Shown: piece by piece, positions 27,289-36,009 of the stretch
How the letters are laid out: every line of letters begins with the position of its first letter
Numbering within the stretch: the first letter of the stretch is position 1
Assembly (NCBI RefSeq): GCF_004339745.1
Contig: NZ_SMGP01000003.1
Coordinates: 310,001 to 374,000 of the forward strand
Direction: 5' to 3'
Length of the DNA stretch: 64,000 nucleotides
Source of the DNA: Paraburkholderia sp. BL9I2N2
GTDB lineage: Bacteria; Pseudomonadota; Gammaproteobacteria; Burkholderiales; Burkholderiaceae
Translations under genes and position numbers: made by a program
The notes under the pieces: model-generated
The model's database searches: none
What the model was told of the DNA's origin: nothing
The model's input: the letters and a program-made list of their open reading frames with translations, nothing else

Positions 27289-28209
27289 ATGGACGTTGCT
27301 GGTTTCTGTGCCTGGACGGTTGGCCGCACTGACGATCCTGTGGAAGTGCCACGACTTTGGCTTGTCCTGTGGATCGGCGTGGCAGCTGTCCTTGTGGTTG
27401 TGGTCGTAGGCATCTTGTTCGGCCCATCGAGCGGAAGTAGTCACCATCACGGCGTTAAAACGGCAAACGGAAATGCGCTCGTGCGGGTCACAAGGGAAAC
27501 CTGTTGTACGCGGCACCAGCGGCAGCCTCGAAGGTCCATGCCTATAAGACGCTTCGCAAGATCACAATCAACTTTAGCGATTTGAAAGAGGAGGGCTTCG
27601 TGCCATTTCAGTCGGTTTCTTTAGTGGAAGATAACGCGTCTGGCAAGTTTCCATCTGGATTGAGGGCTTTATTCAATCAATGTGGCAATAAGCACTACAA
27701 CGGATCACTAAGGCGTCCTTGACGCCCACCATGCCGAAAAGGTAATACCGATCTTCCATGATGAATGCCTGGAGAATAAACCAGAAACATACGCTCTCCT
27801 CCAAAAGGTTCGCAAAGCGATGCGCATCCAACATAATGCCTTTCTCCCTTTTGTCGAAGATACGCGGTCCGTACATCAGAATGAGCACGGTTATTTGCCG
27901 CACAAGGATGATGCCCCGTCCGCGGTCAGTGCTCCTTTCATTCGAACCGCCGCGAAGACGGTTGGTGCTCTCCTGCATAATCAGGCAGCAGCAAACGCGA
28001 CTACCAATGGGTAGTTTATGGAATACACGTGTCAGGACGATCTGTACGTGGAGTGCCGATTTGTCGTCGACTATCGTTTTGGCTTTGTCTACATGACCTT
28101 TGGACACTATCATAGGGATTCGTTTGCTTTGCTTATCCGCTCTAGCGCAGAGTTGTATTTCGAGGTTATGCCGACTTTGCCCGCACTGAAGGTGAATTAC
28201 GCGCAATAG
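27289..28209 (+). pseudogene. Decayed unknown coding DNA in several frames
   Basis: Successive plus-strand frames read like natural protein but are broken by shifts. First comes a membrane helix (WLVLWIGVAAVLVVVVVGIL) near 27355-27420. Next, about 27500-27720, is a segment containing TLRKITINFSDLKEEGFVPF. Next, about 27720-28013, is one containing ENKPETYALLQKVRKAMRIQ then HNAFLPFVEDTRSVHQNEHG. Last, 28018-28209, is a short frame containing VECRFVVDYRFGFVYMTFGH. I recognise no family. The frames could be parts of one or two genes of an acquired region. No intact product is expected. Confidence 0.35.
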
Positions 28210-28409
28210 ACGAACTTATCGTCTTCGGCACGGTTCGTTTTCCGAAGTGGCCGGATCATATCGTGCCTGTGCGAGACTTTCTGGCAGTTGGATATGCGAT
28301 ATAGTCCAATGACAGAGTATGTTCCTGAGCGCGCGACCGGTGCTGTTCTGAACACGGCCTTCGCATCGGTACTCGTGTAGAGGCCGTGTAACCAGTAACG
28401 CAGACCGGC

Positions 28410-28637
28410 ATGGACGGCGACTCCGAATGGACTCTGACCATTGACGGGAGATTCGTCCGGGCCGGCGTAAACCGGAATGTTCGATTTGAGGTGCTAACAG
28501 GGCGACTGTCTGCGCAAGGCAAGACGTGTCGCACGTTCGCGTTCGTGCGAGTACCGACCCACGCACCCAACGTCGATCGCGGTATCGCGAGACCCGCCGG
28601 CGTTGACGCCTCCCAACCGGCACGTCTTCTTCGATAG
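28410..28637 (+). pseudogene. Possible IS transposase fragment
   Basis: A 75-codon frame with WTLTIDGRFVRAGVNRNVRF then EVLTGRLSAQGKTCRTFAFV. This resembles the start of the catalytic domain in ISKra4-like transposases, where an Asp in a TxDGxxV context is followed by FEVxxGRxE and xxRxFAF. It is short, has no terminal repeats that I could see, and rests on pattern memory only. Confidence 0.3.
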
Positions 28638-28873
28638 TGTTCACGTGTCCACCTATTTAAGTGCACGCGATTCTCCCAAGACCTTGAACGTTACTCAAGA
28701 CGGGATCGCCGGCCGCTTACGCACCCCATCCATTGGACCGATCCGGGAGAAGCAACCGCAAGCTGCCCCTGAAGGACTGTGAAAAGGCATTGAGCCGGCG
28801 GCACGTCGGGCTGGTCAAGTTTCCACGACAAGTCTTTCGCCACGCTCTGTCGCGTGTGAGTGGTGTAGGACGG

Positions 28874-30286
28874 CTACTCCTCAACGAGAGCCTCCAGTCG
28901 GCCTGCACGTACCGCCTTCACCAGCGCTGCGTGGTCGCGCTCCGTCTGATCTGCATAGGCGAGGGAGAACGCGCCGATGGCCTCGTCAAAGGTGTCACCC
29001 TTGCCCAGATAGCCACTAATGGTCGTGGCATCCCCGGACTTGGCATGGGCGCGGGCCAGGGTCCAGCCGCAGAACTGGGCATAGCGGTTGAGCTGCGCGG
29101 CGGTCATTTCATCGAGGACAACCGACATCTTCATGTCCCGCAACTGCCGAACAAAAAAGTCATAGCCTCGCTGTCCCCGCAACCACCCTAAAAAGATGTC
29201 GCTGGAGGACTGCATCAGCCGTTGTCCCATGACGACGCGCTGCCCCTGATTTTCATAATGGCTCTTTCCCGCATAGGGTTCGAGCACCGACCGGCGCTGT
29301 TCCTTGAACTGGAGCATCAGGGGATGGTCTTCCTCGTCGAAAAACAACCCGATGAAGCACCGGGTGCCGACGCTGCCAATACCCACGACCTTCACGGCGA
29401 AGTCCTCCAGGTGGTAGCGATCCATGAGGACACGGCGCTCGTCGGACAGCGACCGGCGATAGTCGGCGAGTGCCTCACGAACCCGTTCCTCGAAGCCCGG
29501 GTCACTGACGTGGTAGAGCAGCGGCGGTTGGTCGACCAGGCGGCGTCGTCCAGCCACTTCGCCGGTGATCTTGGGAAAGAGGTTTTCGACAACACGCTGG
29601 CGGGCTTTTTCTGCCAGTCGCTCCCGGTATTTTTTGACCTTTTCATCGGGCGCCATCGCAATGAGGGTTTCCATGTCCAGGCGGGTGTACCAGACTTCCA
29701 GAGGATTCGTCCGGGAATACTCCCGCAGGTGTTCCCGATATGCGCGCACGCACTCGAGGACGGCTTTCCGGGAATCCGCATCCGGCAAGTCGTTATCGCG
29801 TCCAGCAATCGCGAAACTGACGGCCAGCCGTTTCAGATCCCATTCCCAAGGCGCTGGCAGCGTTTCGTCAAAGTCGTTCAGATCGAAGACCAGATTGCGC
29901 TCCGGGGTGGCAAACAGGCCAAAATTCAACAGGTGGCAGTCTCCACAGGCTTGCACTCGAAGACCTGTACTTGGGGTAGTCGCAAGATCGTGGGCCATGA
30001 GCGCCGCCGAGCCGCGCAGGAACGTGAAGGGACTGCGGAGCATACGGCCATAGCGGATCGGGACCAATTCCGGCAAGCGATCCAGGTTCGATTCTTCCAG
30101 TATCTCGATGGGGTCCCGGCGCTGTGCCGATGGTGTCCAGTCGGCGTGGCTGTTGCGCGGCACCCGATCGCGCAACGCCCGACCGGCGGCAAGTCGCTCT
30201 TCCCGGGAGCGAGGAGCCGGGACATCCTCCGCGACGTTATTGACCCTGACCTTGGCTTTCCCAGGCACCTTCACCATGGTTTCCAT
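28874..30286 (-). CDS. DUF2252 domain-containing protein
   Basis: A 470-aa protein of family DUF2252, a kinase-like fold found in many bacteria with unknown biochemical role. Typical parts: RVPRNSHADWTPSAQRRDPI near the N-terminus, RYGRMLRSPFTFLRGSAALM, CGDCHLLNFGLFATPERNLV then FDLNDFDETLPAPWEWDLKR (HxxNFG and DFDE, similar to the catalytic and metal sites of aminoglycoside-kinase-like folds), and the late WTLARAHAKSGD. I chose the ATG at 30286 because AGGAGGAGG lies just upstream; a longer frame to 30382 is not supported. It stands alone, convergent with nothing and upstream of no obvious operon partner. Confidence 0.9.
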   Translation of the reverse strand: METMVKVPGKAKVRVNNVAEDVPAPRSREERLAAGRALRDRVPRNSHADWTPSAQRRDPIEILEESNLDRLPELVPIRYGRMLRSPFTFLRGSAALMAHDLATTPSTGLRVQACGDCHLLNFGLFATPERNLVFDLNDFDETLPAPWEWDLKRLAVSFAIAGRDNDLPDADSRKAVLECVRAYREHLREYSRTNPLEVWYTRLDMETLIAMAPDEKVKKYRERLAEKARQRVVENLFPKITGEVAGRRRLVDQPPLLYHVSDPGFEERVREALADYRRSLSDERRVLMDRYHLEDFAVKVVGIGSVGTRCFIGLFFDEEDHPLMLQFKEQRRSVLEPYAGKSHYENQGQRVVMGQRLMQSSSDIFLGWLRGQRGYDFFVRQLRDMKMSVVLDEMTAAQLNRYAQFCGWTLARAHAKSGDATTISGYLGKGDTFDEAIGAFSLAYADQTERDHAALVKAVRAGRLEALVEE

Positions 30287-30521
30287 GCTCACCTCCTCCT
30301 GACGGGCTCGCGATGCGGAGTTCACTCTGGCATGGCGGAGGCCGGCATCCTCTGATCCTGCCGGCCCCAGGCACGTGTCCAAAAATACTTCAGATATCGA
30401 GCTTGCTAACCTTCGTGCACCTGCGGTGCGCGGTTAGCCATCAACCCGGCATGGGTGAGCACGGCGGTCCAGCCGTTACTTTTGCGAAATTAACCCCGCC
30501 GGCCGACCTGATCAGGAAGGA

Positions 30522-30890
30522 TCACTGACCCGCTTCTTTCAGTGTCAGGGAATTCTTCACCGACGTGACGCCGGACACCCCCTTCGCTAGTTCTCCCGCC
30601 TTGTCGATCTGGGTCGCGTCAGTGACGGCTCCCACGAGCGTCACTGCACCGCCTTTCGCAACTACGTTGATTCTGGACGTGCTGACACCGCCCTTCGAGA
30701 GCGCGACAAGCACTTTCTTGCTGAGTGCGCGATTCGCCTGTCTGGTCGCTTTCGCGCTTCCTCCGCTTGACGGCGCCATACTGGACTGAGTCGACGGCGC
30801 AGCGGATTCGCTAGTCTGCGACCACGCATTGACGGATACCACGACGATCAATGCGCCACCCATCAGCTTGAATGTCCTGATTGCTTTCAT
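30522..30890 (-). CDS. BON domain periplasmic protein
   Basis: A 122-aa protein with a signal peptide (MKAIRTFKLMGGALIVVVSV, cleavage after NAWS) and one BON domain at the C-terminus (KKVLVALSKGGVSTSRINVV, then GAVTLVGAVTDATQIDKAGE and GVSGVTSVKNSL). BON (OsmY-like) proteins bind membrane or polymer surfaces and respond to osmotic or envelope stress. An Ala/Ser-rich linker lies between signal and domain. AACAGGAGC precedes the ATG at 30890, which excludes the longer frame from 30992. Confidence 0.88.
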   Translation of the reverse strand: MKAIRTFKLMGGALIVVVSVNAWSQTSESAAPSTQSSMAPSSGGSAKATRQANRALSKKVLVALSKGGVSTSRINVVAKGGAVTLVGAVTDATQIDKAGELAKGVSGVTSVKNSLTLKEAGQ

Positions 30891-30992
30891 TTCTCGCTCC
30901 TGTTGAGGCACGATAGATCCGGCGGGAATCGCCGGTCTGCATCTGACAACGGACCTTAACCCGACGATCATGCTAGTCGAGTCGTCGACCAT

Positions 30993-31740
30993 TGCGGACG
31001 ATCACGTTCAGATTCGACTCACTAGTGCCGGTCCTCAAGACCTTTGAGGTGACTCTCCGGTTCCTTCAGAAGAAATCATGGATGGGCGGCTGCAATTCGC
31101 TCAGAGTCCCCGGGTCGAGCGAATTGAAAGTCGGCGTCACCGAAGCGCCGCGAACGAATCTGGCCGGCATTTCCGCCGCTATGAACACGATGACGGATCG
31201 GTCTTTTTTTCGCCTCTGTCTTCGCCATTCCTGTCTTCGCGAGTCCCGGGTTCAGGTACTTTCCGGAGTTCCTTTCATAATGTAGGCTGCGGAACAAAAA
31301 GCGGCAATGCAACTTTGGTCCAATTCCTGGAGCATCGGAGCGCGTTACGCTGATCGAATCCACTTTCGAGTCAGCCAATCCGGTGACTGCCGCAACCACC
31401 CCCGGTCGCCTCAGCGCGTTGTTCCTGTCGCGCCAGACCATACTGACAAATGTGGCGCGCCGAGGCACAACCCAGATTCGGGTTCTCCCTGGTCGGCGTA
31501 AGGAGGCCATCTGCTCCCGTGACATTGGTAGCAAATTTGGTGCTGTGCCCAGTGATCGCCAGAAGATGCAGGACGAAATGGACCGGACCCGGCCGCCGGC
31601 GTTAGCGCGTCTTGCGGCGCAATGCCATGCGATTTCTTTCTCGTCGATGTGCTTTCGAGGCCGACGTTGTAATCCGCATACGGTCATGCACAGTAGACGA
31701 ACGGTGCAATCTCATTGGTTCAACGGACTAACAATAGTCT
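30993..31740. other. Gene-free gap
   Basis: I see no frame with family character in these 748 bases on either strand, and no repeat or hairpin that stands out. The region separates the BON gene start from the end of the tonB gene. Confidence 0.45.
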
Positions 31741-32487
31741 TCACCCCTTACTGTCGAGCGTGAAATCGACCCATAGCTGCTCGGGCAGGCTCTTGCCCTC
31801 GAGTCCATGCGGCGGAGGCGGGCACACGGCGTCGCGCACGGCCGCGAGCGCGGCATGGTCGAGCAGGCCCATGCCGCTGGACGTCACGACGTGTGTGTCG
31901 GACACTGCGCCGTCGCGATAGACGAACCCGACGAGCGTCCGCCCGGTTGTCCCTTCCATGCGAGCCGATTCTGGATAGCGCAGCGCCGCTTCGATCGCGG
32001 CGCGCAGCGCGGCGTCAAAACTCGCGTCGGGGCGGGCCGGAGCGGGGACGGGCGCAGGCGCGGGACGTGCTGCGGGAGGGGACGCGGGTTCGGCCGGCGC
32101 GGCGCTCTGAGCAGGCGCGGTGTTCGGCGCCGGAATCGGCGCGGGCGGTGGCGTGACCGGCTGCGGCTTCGGCGGCGCCGCGTGCGCGGCGCGCGCCTGA
32201 TGTACCGCTGGAGCGCGACGCGGCTGCACGGCCGGTTTCGGCACCGGCTTCGACACTTCGCGCCCGGGGATGGGCGCGAGCTCCGGCGCCTGGGCCGTCG
32301 GCGGCGCCAGGGTGATCGTCATCGGCTCGGGCCGCCTCGGCGCAGAGATGCGCGGATGAGTCAGCCATGCGCCGACGCCCGCGAGCAGGAGCGCCTCGAC
32401 GGCTAGCGCGAGCGTGGCTGACATATAGAGCGGCTTGCGCGCGCCGGGGTGCGGCGCATGCTGCGCGACGGTCGGCATCGACGACAT
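31741..32487 (-). CDS. tonB: TonB family energy transducer
   Basis: A 248-aa protein with one N-terminal membrane helix (LYMSATLALAVEALLLAGVG), a long Pro/Ala-rich periplasmic spacer with Lys-Pro pairs (about residues 50-150), and a C-terminal TonB domain (ALRYPESARMEGTTGRTLVG then FVYRDGAVSDTHVV, with LLDHAALAAVRDA). It couples the ExbB-ExbD proton motor to outer-membrane receptors. It starts 1 bp after the exbD stop, last in the receptor-exbB-exbD-tonB order, so it is presumably dedicated to the adjacent receptor. Confidence 0.93.
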   Translation of the reverse strand: MSSMPTVAQHAPHPGARKPLYMSATLALAVEALLLAGVGAWLTHPRISAPRRPEPMTITLAPPTAQAPELAPIPGREVSKPVPKPAVQPRRAPAVHQARAAHAAPPKPQPVTPPPAPIPAPNTAPAQSAAPAEPASPPAARPAPAPVPAPARPDASFDAALRAAIEAALRYPESARMEGTTGRTLVGFVYRDGAVSDTHVVTSSGMGLLDHAALAAVRDAVCPPPPHGLEGKSLPEQLWVDFTLDSKG

Positions 32488-32488
32488 G

Positions 32489-32890
32489 TCAGTCCATCTT
32501 TTCCGGTTGCGCGGCCAGCGACACCTGCGTAACGCCGGCCGCGCGGCACGCGTCCATCACGTTCACGAGCTTCTGCAACCGCACGTCCTTCGCGCCCGCG
32601 ATGGTGACCACCGTATGCGCCGGATCGGGGCGCTTCGTGAGCAGCGCGGTCAGATCGGCCGTGCTGAGCGTGCGGCCGTCGACCGACACGCTGCCGTCGG
32701 CCGCGAGCGTCACCGTCACCTTCGGCGGAGGCAGGCTCTGTGCGCTCGCGGCCGACGGCAGCCGCGTGCGCAGGCCCGCGTTCGGAATCATGTGCAGCGT
32801 GATCATGATGAAAAACACCAGCATGAAGAACATGATGTCGATCATCGGAATGATCTCGATGCGCGCCTTGCGAGCCTCAAAGTACTTCAC
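32489..32890 (-). CDS. exbD: Biopolymer transport protein ExbD
   Basis: A 133-aa ExbD/TolR protein: cytoplasmic start with IEIIPMIDIMFFMLVFFIMI, where the Asp in PMIDIMF is the conserved proton-carrying residue of the single membrane helix, followed by the periplasmic domain (VTVTLAADGSVSVDGRTLST). It forms the ion-driven motor with ExbB. The gene lies between exbB (1-bp gap) and tonB (1-bp gap), indicating tight translational coupling. Confidence 0.95.
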   Translation of the reverse strand: MKYFEARKARIEIIPMIDIMFFMLVFFIMITLHMIPNAGLRTRLPSAASAQSLPPPKVTVTLAADGSVSVDGRTLSTADLTALLTKRPDPAHTVVTIAGAKDVRLQKLVNVMDACRAAGVTQVSLAAQPEKMD

Positions 32891-32891
32891 G

Positions 32892-33590
32892 TCATGCTCC
32901 CCGCCGGGCGAGCGACCCGATCACCCCGTGCGGGGTTTCAGTTTCCGCCTCCCGCGCGACGTGGACATCCGGGATGTCGCTCGTCAGGCGATTGACGAGC
33001 GCGGTCTTCAGCGTATCGAGTTGATGCACGACCAGTCGCACGCGATTATGCAGGCCGTTGAAGAACACGAGTCCGATCATCGCGACGAACAGGCCCGACG
33101 CAGTCGCGATCAGCGCCTCGGCGACGCCGCCCGTCACCTGGGTCGGCGCGTTGCCCGGATTCGACAGCACCTGAAACGCGTCGAACATGCCGACGATCGT
33201 GCCGAACAGGCCGAGCAGCGGCGCTAGCGTGACCGCGGTATCGAGCACCCACAGGAAACGGTCGATGCGGGGAGCCTCGCGCATCACTGCTTCCTCGAGG
33301 CTCGCGGCGAGCGTGTCGCGATCGGCGCGTCCGGCGAGCCGGCCCGCGGTTGCGATCACGCTGCCCGTCGGGAGCCCGTCGTGCCGTTGGGCCCAGGCCG
33401 CGAGCGCGCTCGCGTTCAGCGCCTTCTGGTGGTCCAGTTCGGCAAGCGCCGCGTGCGCATCGCGCGCGACACGATGCAGGAACCACAGCCGCTCGATGAC
33501 GACGGTCAGTGAGACGAACAGCAGCGCGGCGATCACATACAGCACGCCGCCGGAATGATCGGCGACGCGTAACAGGATGTCCATCGACAT
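32892..33590 (-). CDS. exbB: MotA/TolQ/ExbB proton channel protein
   Basis: A 232-aa inner-membrane protein with three membrane helices: VLYVIAALLFVSLTVVIERL near the N-terminus, and the pair VTLAPLLGLFGTIVGMFDAF and EALIATASGLFVAMIGLVFF, which carry the conserved Thr and Gly of the ExbB pore. It assembles as a pentamer around ExbD. It lies 12 bp downstream of the receptor gene and 1 bp upstream of exbD. TM1 begins about 15 residues from the start, so it is a short-N-terminus ExbB. Confidence 0.94.
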   Translation of the reverse strand: MSMDILLRVADHSGGVLYVIAALLFVSLTVVIERLWFLHRVARDAHAALAELDHQKALNASALAAWAQRHDGLPTGSVIATAGRLAGRADRDTLAASLEEAVMREAPRIDRFLWVLDTAVTLAPLLGLFGTIVGMFDAFQVLSNPGNAPTQVTGGVAEALIATASGLFVAMIGLVFFNGLHNRVRLVVHQLDTLKTALVNRLTSDIPDVHVAREAETETPHGVIGSLARRGA

Positions 33591-33602
33591 GATCGATCCT
33601 CC

Positions 33603-35855
33603 TCAAAAATCCGCATGCAGGGAAACGTAGGCGGCCAACGGCGCGCCGAGGTAGGCGCCGACCACGTTGGTGGCGATGTAGTAGCGCTGGTTGGTGACGT
33701 TGTCGATGTTTAGATCGACCCCCCAGTGAGGTTCCGCGTAACCGAACTGCAGGTTCTCGATCAAAGAGGCAGGCGCCCAGTCGTAGCCGTTGGCGAAGCC
33801 GTTCGACATCCGGCTCATGTAATTGATGCCGGCACCCGCATGAAAGCCCGCCCTGCCGAAGAGACTGAAGCGATACGTCGTCCACAGGTTCGCCATATAG
33901 GCGGGCACGCCCTGCGGGACCGTACCGACCGCGCCAGGAGTGTCTGGGCTATAAGTGATACGCGCGTGCTGCGCGGTGAAATTCGCGTACACGTGCCAGT
34001 TCGGTGTGAGATCCGCGTCGAGCGAGGCCTCGGCGCCGCGTGTGCGCTGCGAATCGAACGCGATCTGGTCGTCGCCGAACGGGGTCGCCACGTGTTCCCG
34101 CTTCACGTCGAACAGCGCGGTGTTGAGCACGTAGCGCCCGTCGTCGAGCGACCACTTTACGCCTAGCTCGTATTGCAGCGCCGATTCCGGCGGGCCGATG
34201 GAAAACGCATCGTTCTCCGAGTTGAAATTCGCGAGGTAGCTGCGCGATACGCCGAAATATGGTGTCATCCAGGGCGTGACCTTGTACAGCACGCCGGCGT
34301 TCCAGCTGGTCGGCGCATCGTTGCGCGTATACGTATTGCCCTGAACCAGCGTGATGCCGTCGTTGGCGGTACGGTTCGGCTCGCCGGGGAGCGGGTTCAG
34401 GGTCAGCGACGTATCGAACCAGTCCTTGCGCACGCCCGCGCGAATCTTCAACTTGTCCGTCACGTCCACCTGATCGGTCGCGTAAATGCTGTAGAAGTTC
34501 GCGTACACATGGTCGTTCTGGCACGAGTGAGAGGGCGCGCACTGGAAATGCAGGCTTGCGATGGAGGTTTCCGTCGGAACCGGCGCGAAGATGTCCTCGA
34601 TGTCCGGAAGGTCTGCCGTCGCCTTCACCGTGTTGAGATCCTGGTTCAGGTATTCGAAGCCCGTCAGCAGCGTATGGTGGATGCTGCCCGTCGAGAATTT
34701 CCAGACCGGCTCCAACTGGTAGTCGAGCGTGTTGAGCGAATCGTCCTGATCGCGCAACTGGCGGCCGGTGAATGTGTTGCCCTTGACCTTCGCGTGCGTG
34801 CTGTCGCCGTTGCTGTAGAAGTCCAGCGTGTGGTGCATGTACGACAAACGATTGTTGATCGTCAGGTAGTCGCTGATGCGCCACTCGTCCGTGAGCGTGG
34901 CGCGTACATCGTTGCCGTGTGCGTTCGCGAACGGCGTCGAATATTTGGCGTCGAACGGGACATTGCGGATCGGCGCCCCCTTGTAATAGATCATCCCGTA
35001 TGAGTCGGGCGTTGCCATATAGTCCTGCGCGTCGATCGAGAACTCGATCTTGTGGTCGCCGATTTTCCATTGCAGATCGGGACGGATTTCCTTGTTCCAC
35101 GATGCGAGGTCGCGGTAGCCGTCGGAGCGGCCGGCGCCGGCGTCCACGCGATAGTTCAGTCCTTCGATGCCGGTCGGACCGGTGACGTAGCCACTGGCGT
35201 TAACGGTACCGAACGAGCCGGCCTGGATATTGCCGCCCCAGTGGAACTGCGCCGACGGCGTGTAGTGGATCAGGTTTATCGCGCCGCCCGGCGGGCCGCT
35301 GCCGAGCAGCGCCGACCCCGGTCCTTCGAGCACTTCGATGCGCTCGACGCCCAGCAGCGAATGCGTCGGGCCGTTGACCTGGTCGCCGTCCGAGAAGCCG
35401 TCGTCATAGGTCTGCGCCTGCAGGCCGCGGATCATGAAGTGGTCGGTGAAGCCTTTCGAATCGGTACCGCCATAGTTCACGCCGGACACGTTGCCGTTCC
35501 GGATCGCTTCCTGCAACGACGTGACGCCTTGTTCGTCGAGAATTCCGCGCGGAATGACCTGCAGGCTCATCGGCAGGTCGCCGAGCGCGGTACCCGTCTT
35601 GCTGACGCCCGTGACCTGATACGGGTCGTTGACGTTATGGTCGCGCCCGGCCGCGGCCGTCGCAGCGGTGACGGAAATCTCGCCGAGCGTGCTCGCGGGT
35701 TGCGTCTGCCGGGTTGGCGTCTGTTGACCTTGTGCTTGCTGAGGCTGTTCCTGTTGAGCTTGTTGAGCCTTCGCCAAATTGGGGAATGACAAAGCGGCAA
35801 ATAGCGCCGATATGGCAATTGCGGTTCGGGACCTGGATACGTTCGTTGGCTTCAC
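33603..35855 (-). CDS. TonB-dependent outer-membrane receptor (siderophore receptor type)
   Basis: A 750-aa receptor. Signal peptide to about residue 30 (ending AKA), a Gln-rich linker, then the plug domain (LGDLPMSLQVIPRGILDEQG, and GVERIEVLEGPGSALLGSGP then PGGAINLI) and a 22-strand barrel ending in VSLHADF with the terminal Phe. It belongs to the ferrichrome/FhuE-like group, though such receptors also carry other ligands. The start is a GTG at 35855 with no strong ribosome site. It sits 154 bp after a large phosphoesterase gene and directly before exbB-exbD-tonB. The neighbourhood suggests uptake of a phosphate-bearing ligand or its iron complex (inference). No Fur box was recognised. Confidence 0.92.
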   Translation of the reverse strand: MKPTNVSRSRTAIAISALFAALSFPNLAKAQQAQQEQPQQAQGQQTPTRQTQPASTLGEISVTAATAAAGRDHNVNDPYQVTGVSKTGTALGDLPMSLQVIPRGILDEQGVTSLQEAIRNGNVSGVNYGGTDSKGFTDHFMIRGLQAQTYDDGFSDGDQVNGPTHSLLGVERIEVLEGPGSALLGSGPPGGAINLIHYTPSAQFHWGGNIQAGSFGTVNASGYVTGPTGIEGLNYRVDAGAGRSDGYRDLASWNKEIRPDLQWKIGDHKIEFSIDAQDYMATPDSYGMIYYKGAPIRNVPFDAKYSTPFANAHGNDVRATLTDEWRISDYLTINNRLSYMHHTLDFYSNGDSTHAKVKGNTFTGRQLRDQDDSLNTLDYQLEPVWKFSTGSIHHTLLTGFEYLNQDLNTVKATADLPDIEDIFAPVPTETSIASLHFQCAPSHSCQNDHVYANFYSIYATDQVDVTDKLKIRAGVRKDWFDTSLTLNPLPGEPNRTANDGITLVQGNTYTRNDAPTSWNAGVLYKVTPWMTPYFGVSRSYLANFNSENDAFSIGPPESALQYELGVKWSLDDGRYVLNTALFDVKREHVATPFGDDQIAFDSQRTRGAEASLDADLTPNWHVYANFTAQHARITYSPDTPGAVGTVPQGVPAYMANLWTTYRFSLFGRAGFHAGAGINYMSRMSNGFANGYDWAPASLIENLQFGYAEPHWGVDLNIDNVTNQRYYIATNVVGAYLGAPLAAYVSLHADF

Positions 35856-36009
35856 GCGGTGCTGGCTATTGTTGGAGACGGTAGTGAGAAGCTCGGCGGG
35901 CGGCCGTCCGTTGGGACAGCGACCCGCCGTGACTGGCTACTTCGGATCTCGCGCATCAGGCAATGCAAGCCCGCCCGACGCACTCGAACCGGACCACGCG
36001 ACGACCTGC

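Noticed and set aside
29222..30355. 377-codon plus-strand open frame
   Set aside because: Fully antisense to the DUF2252 gene, which has strong family motifs and a clear ribosome site.
31076..31687. 203-codon minus-strand frame
   Set aside because: Basic, low-complexity composition and no recognisable domain in any of the three frames; treated as non-coding.
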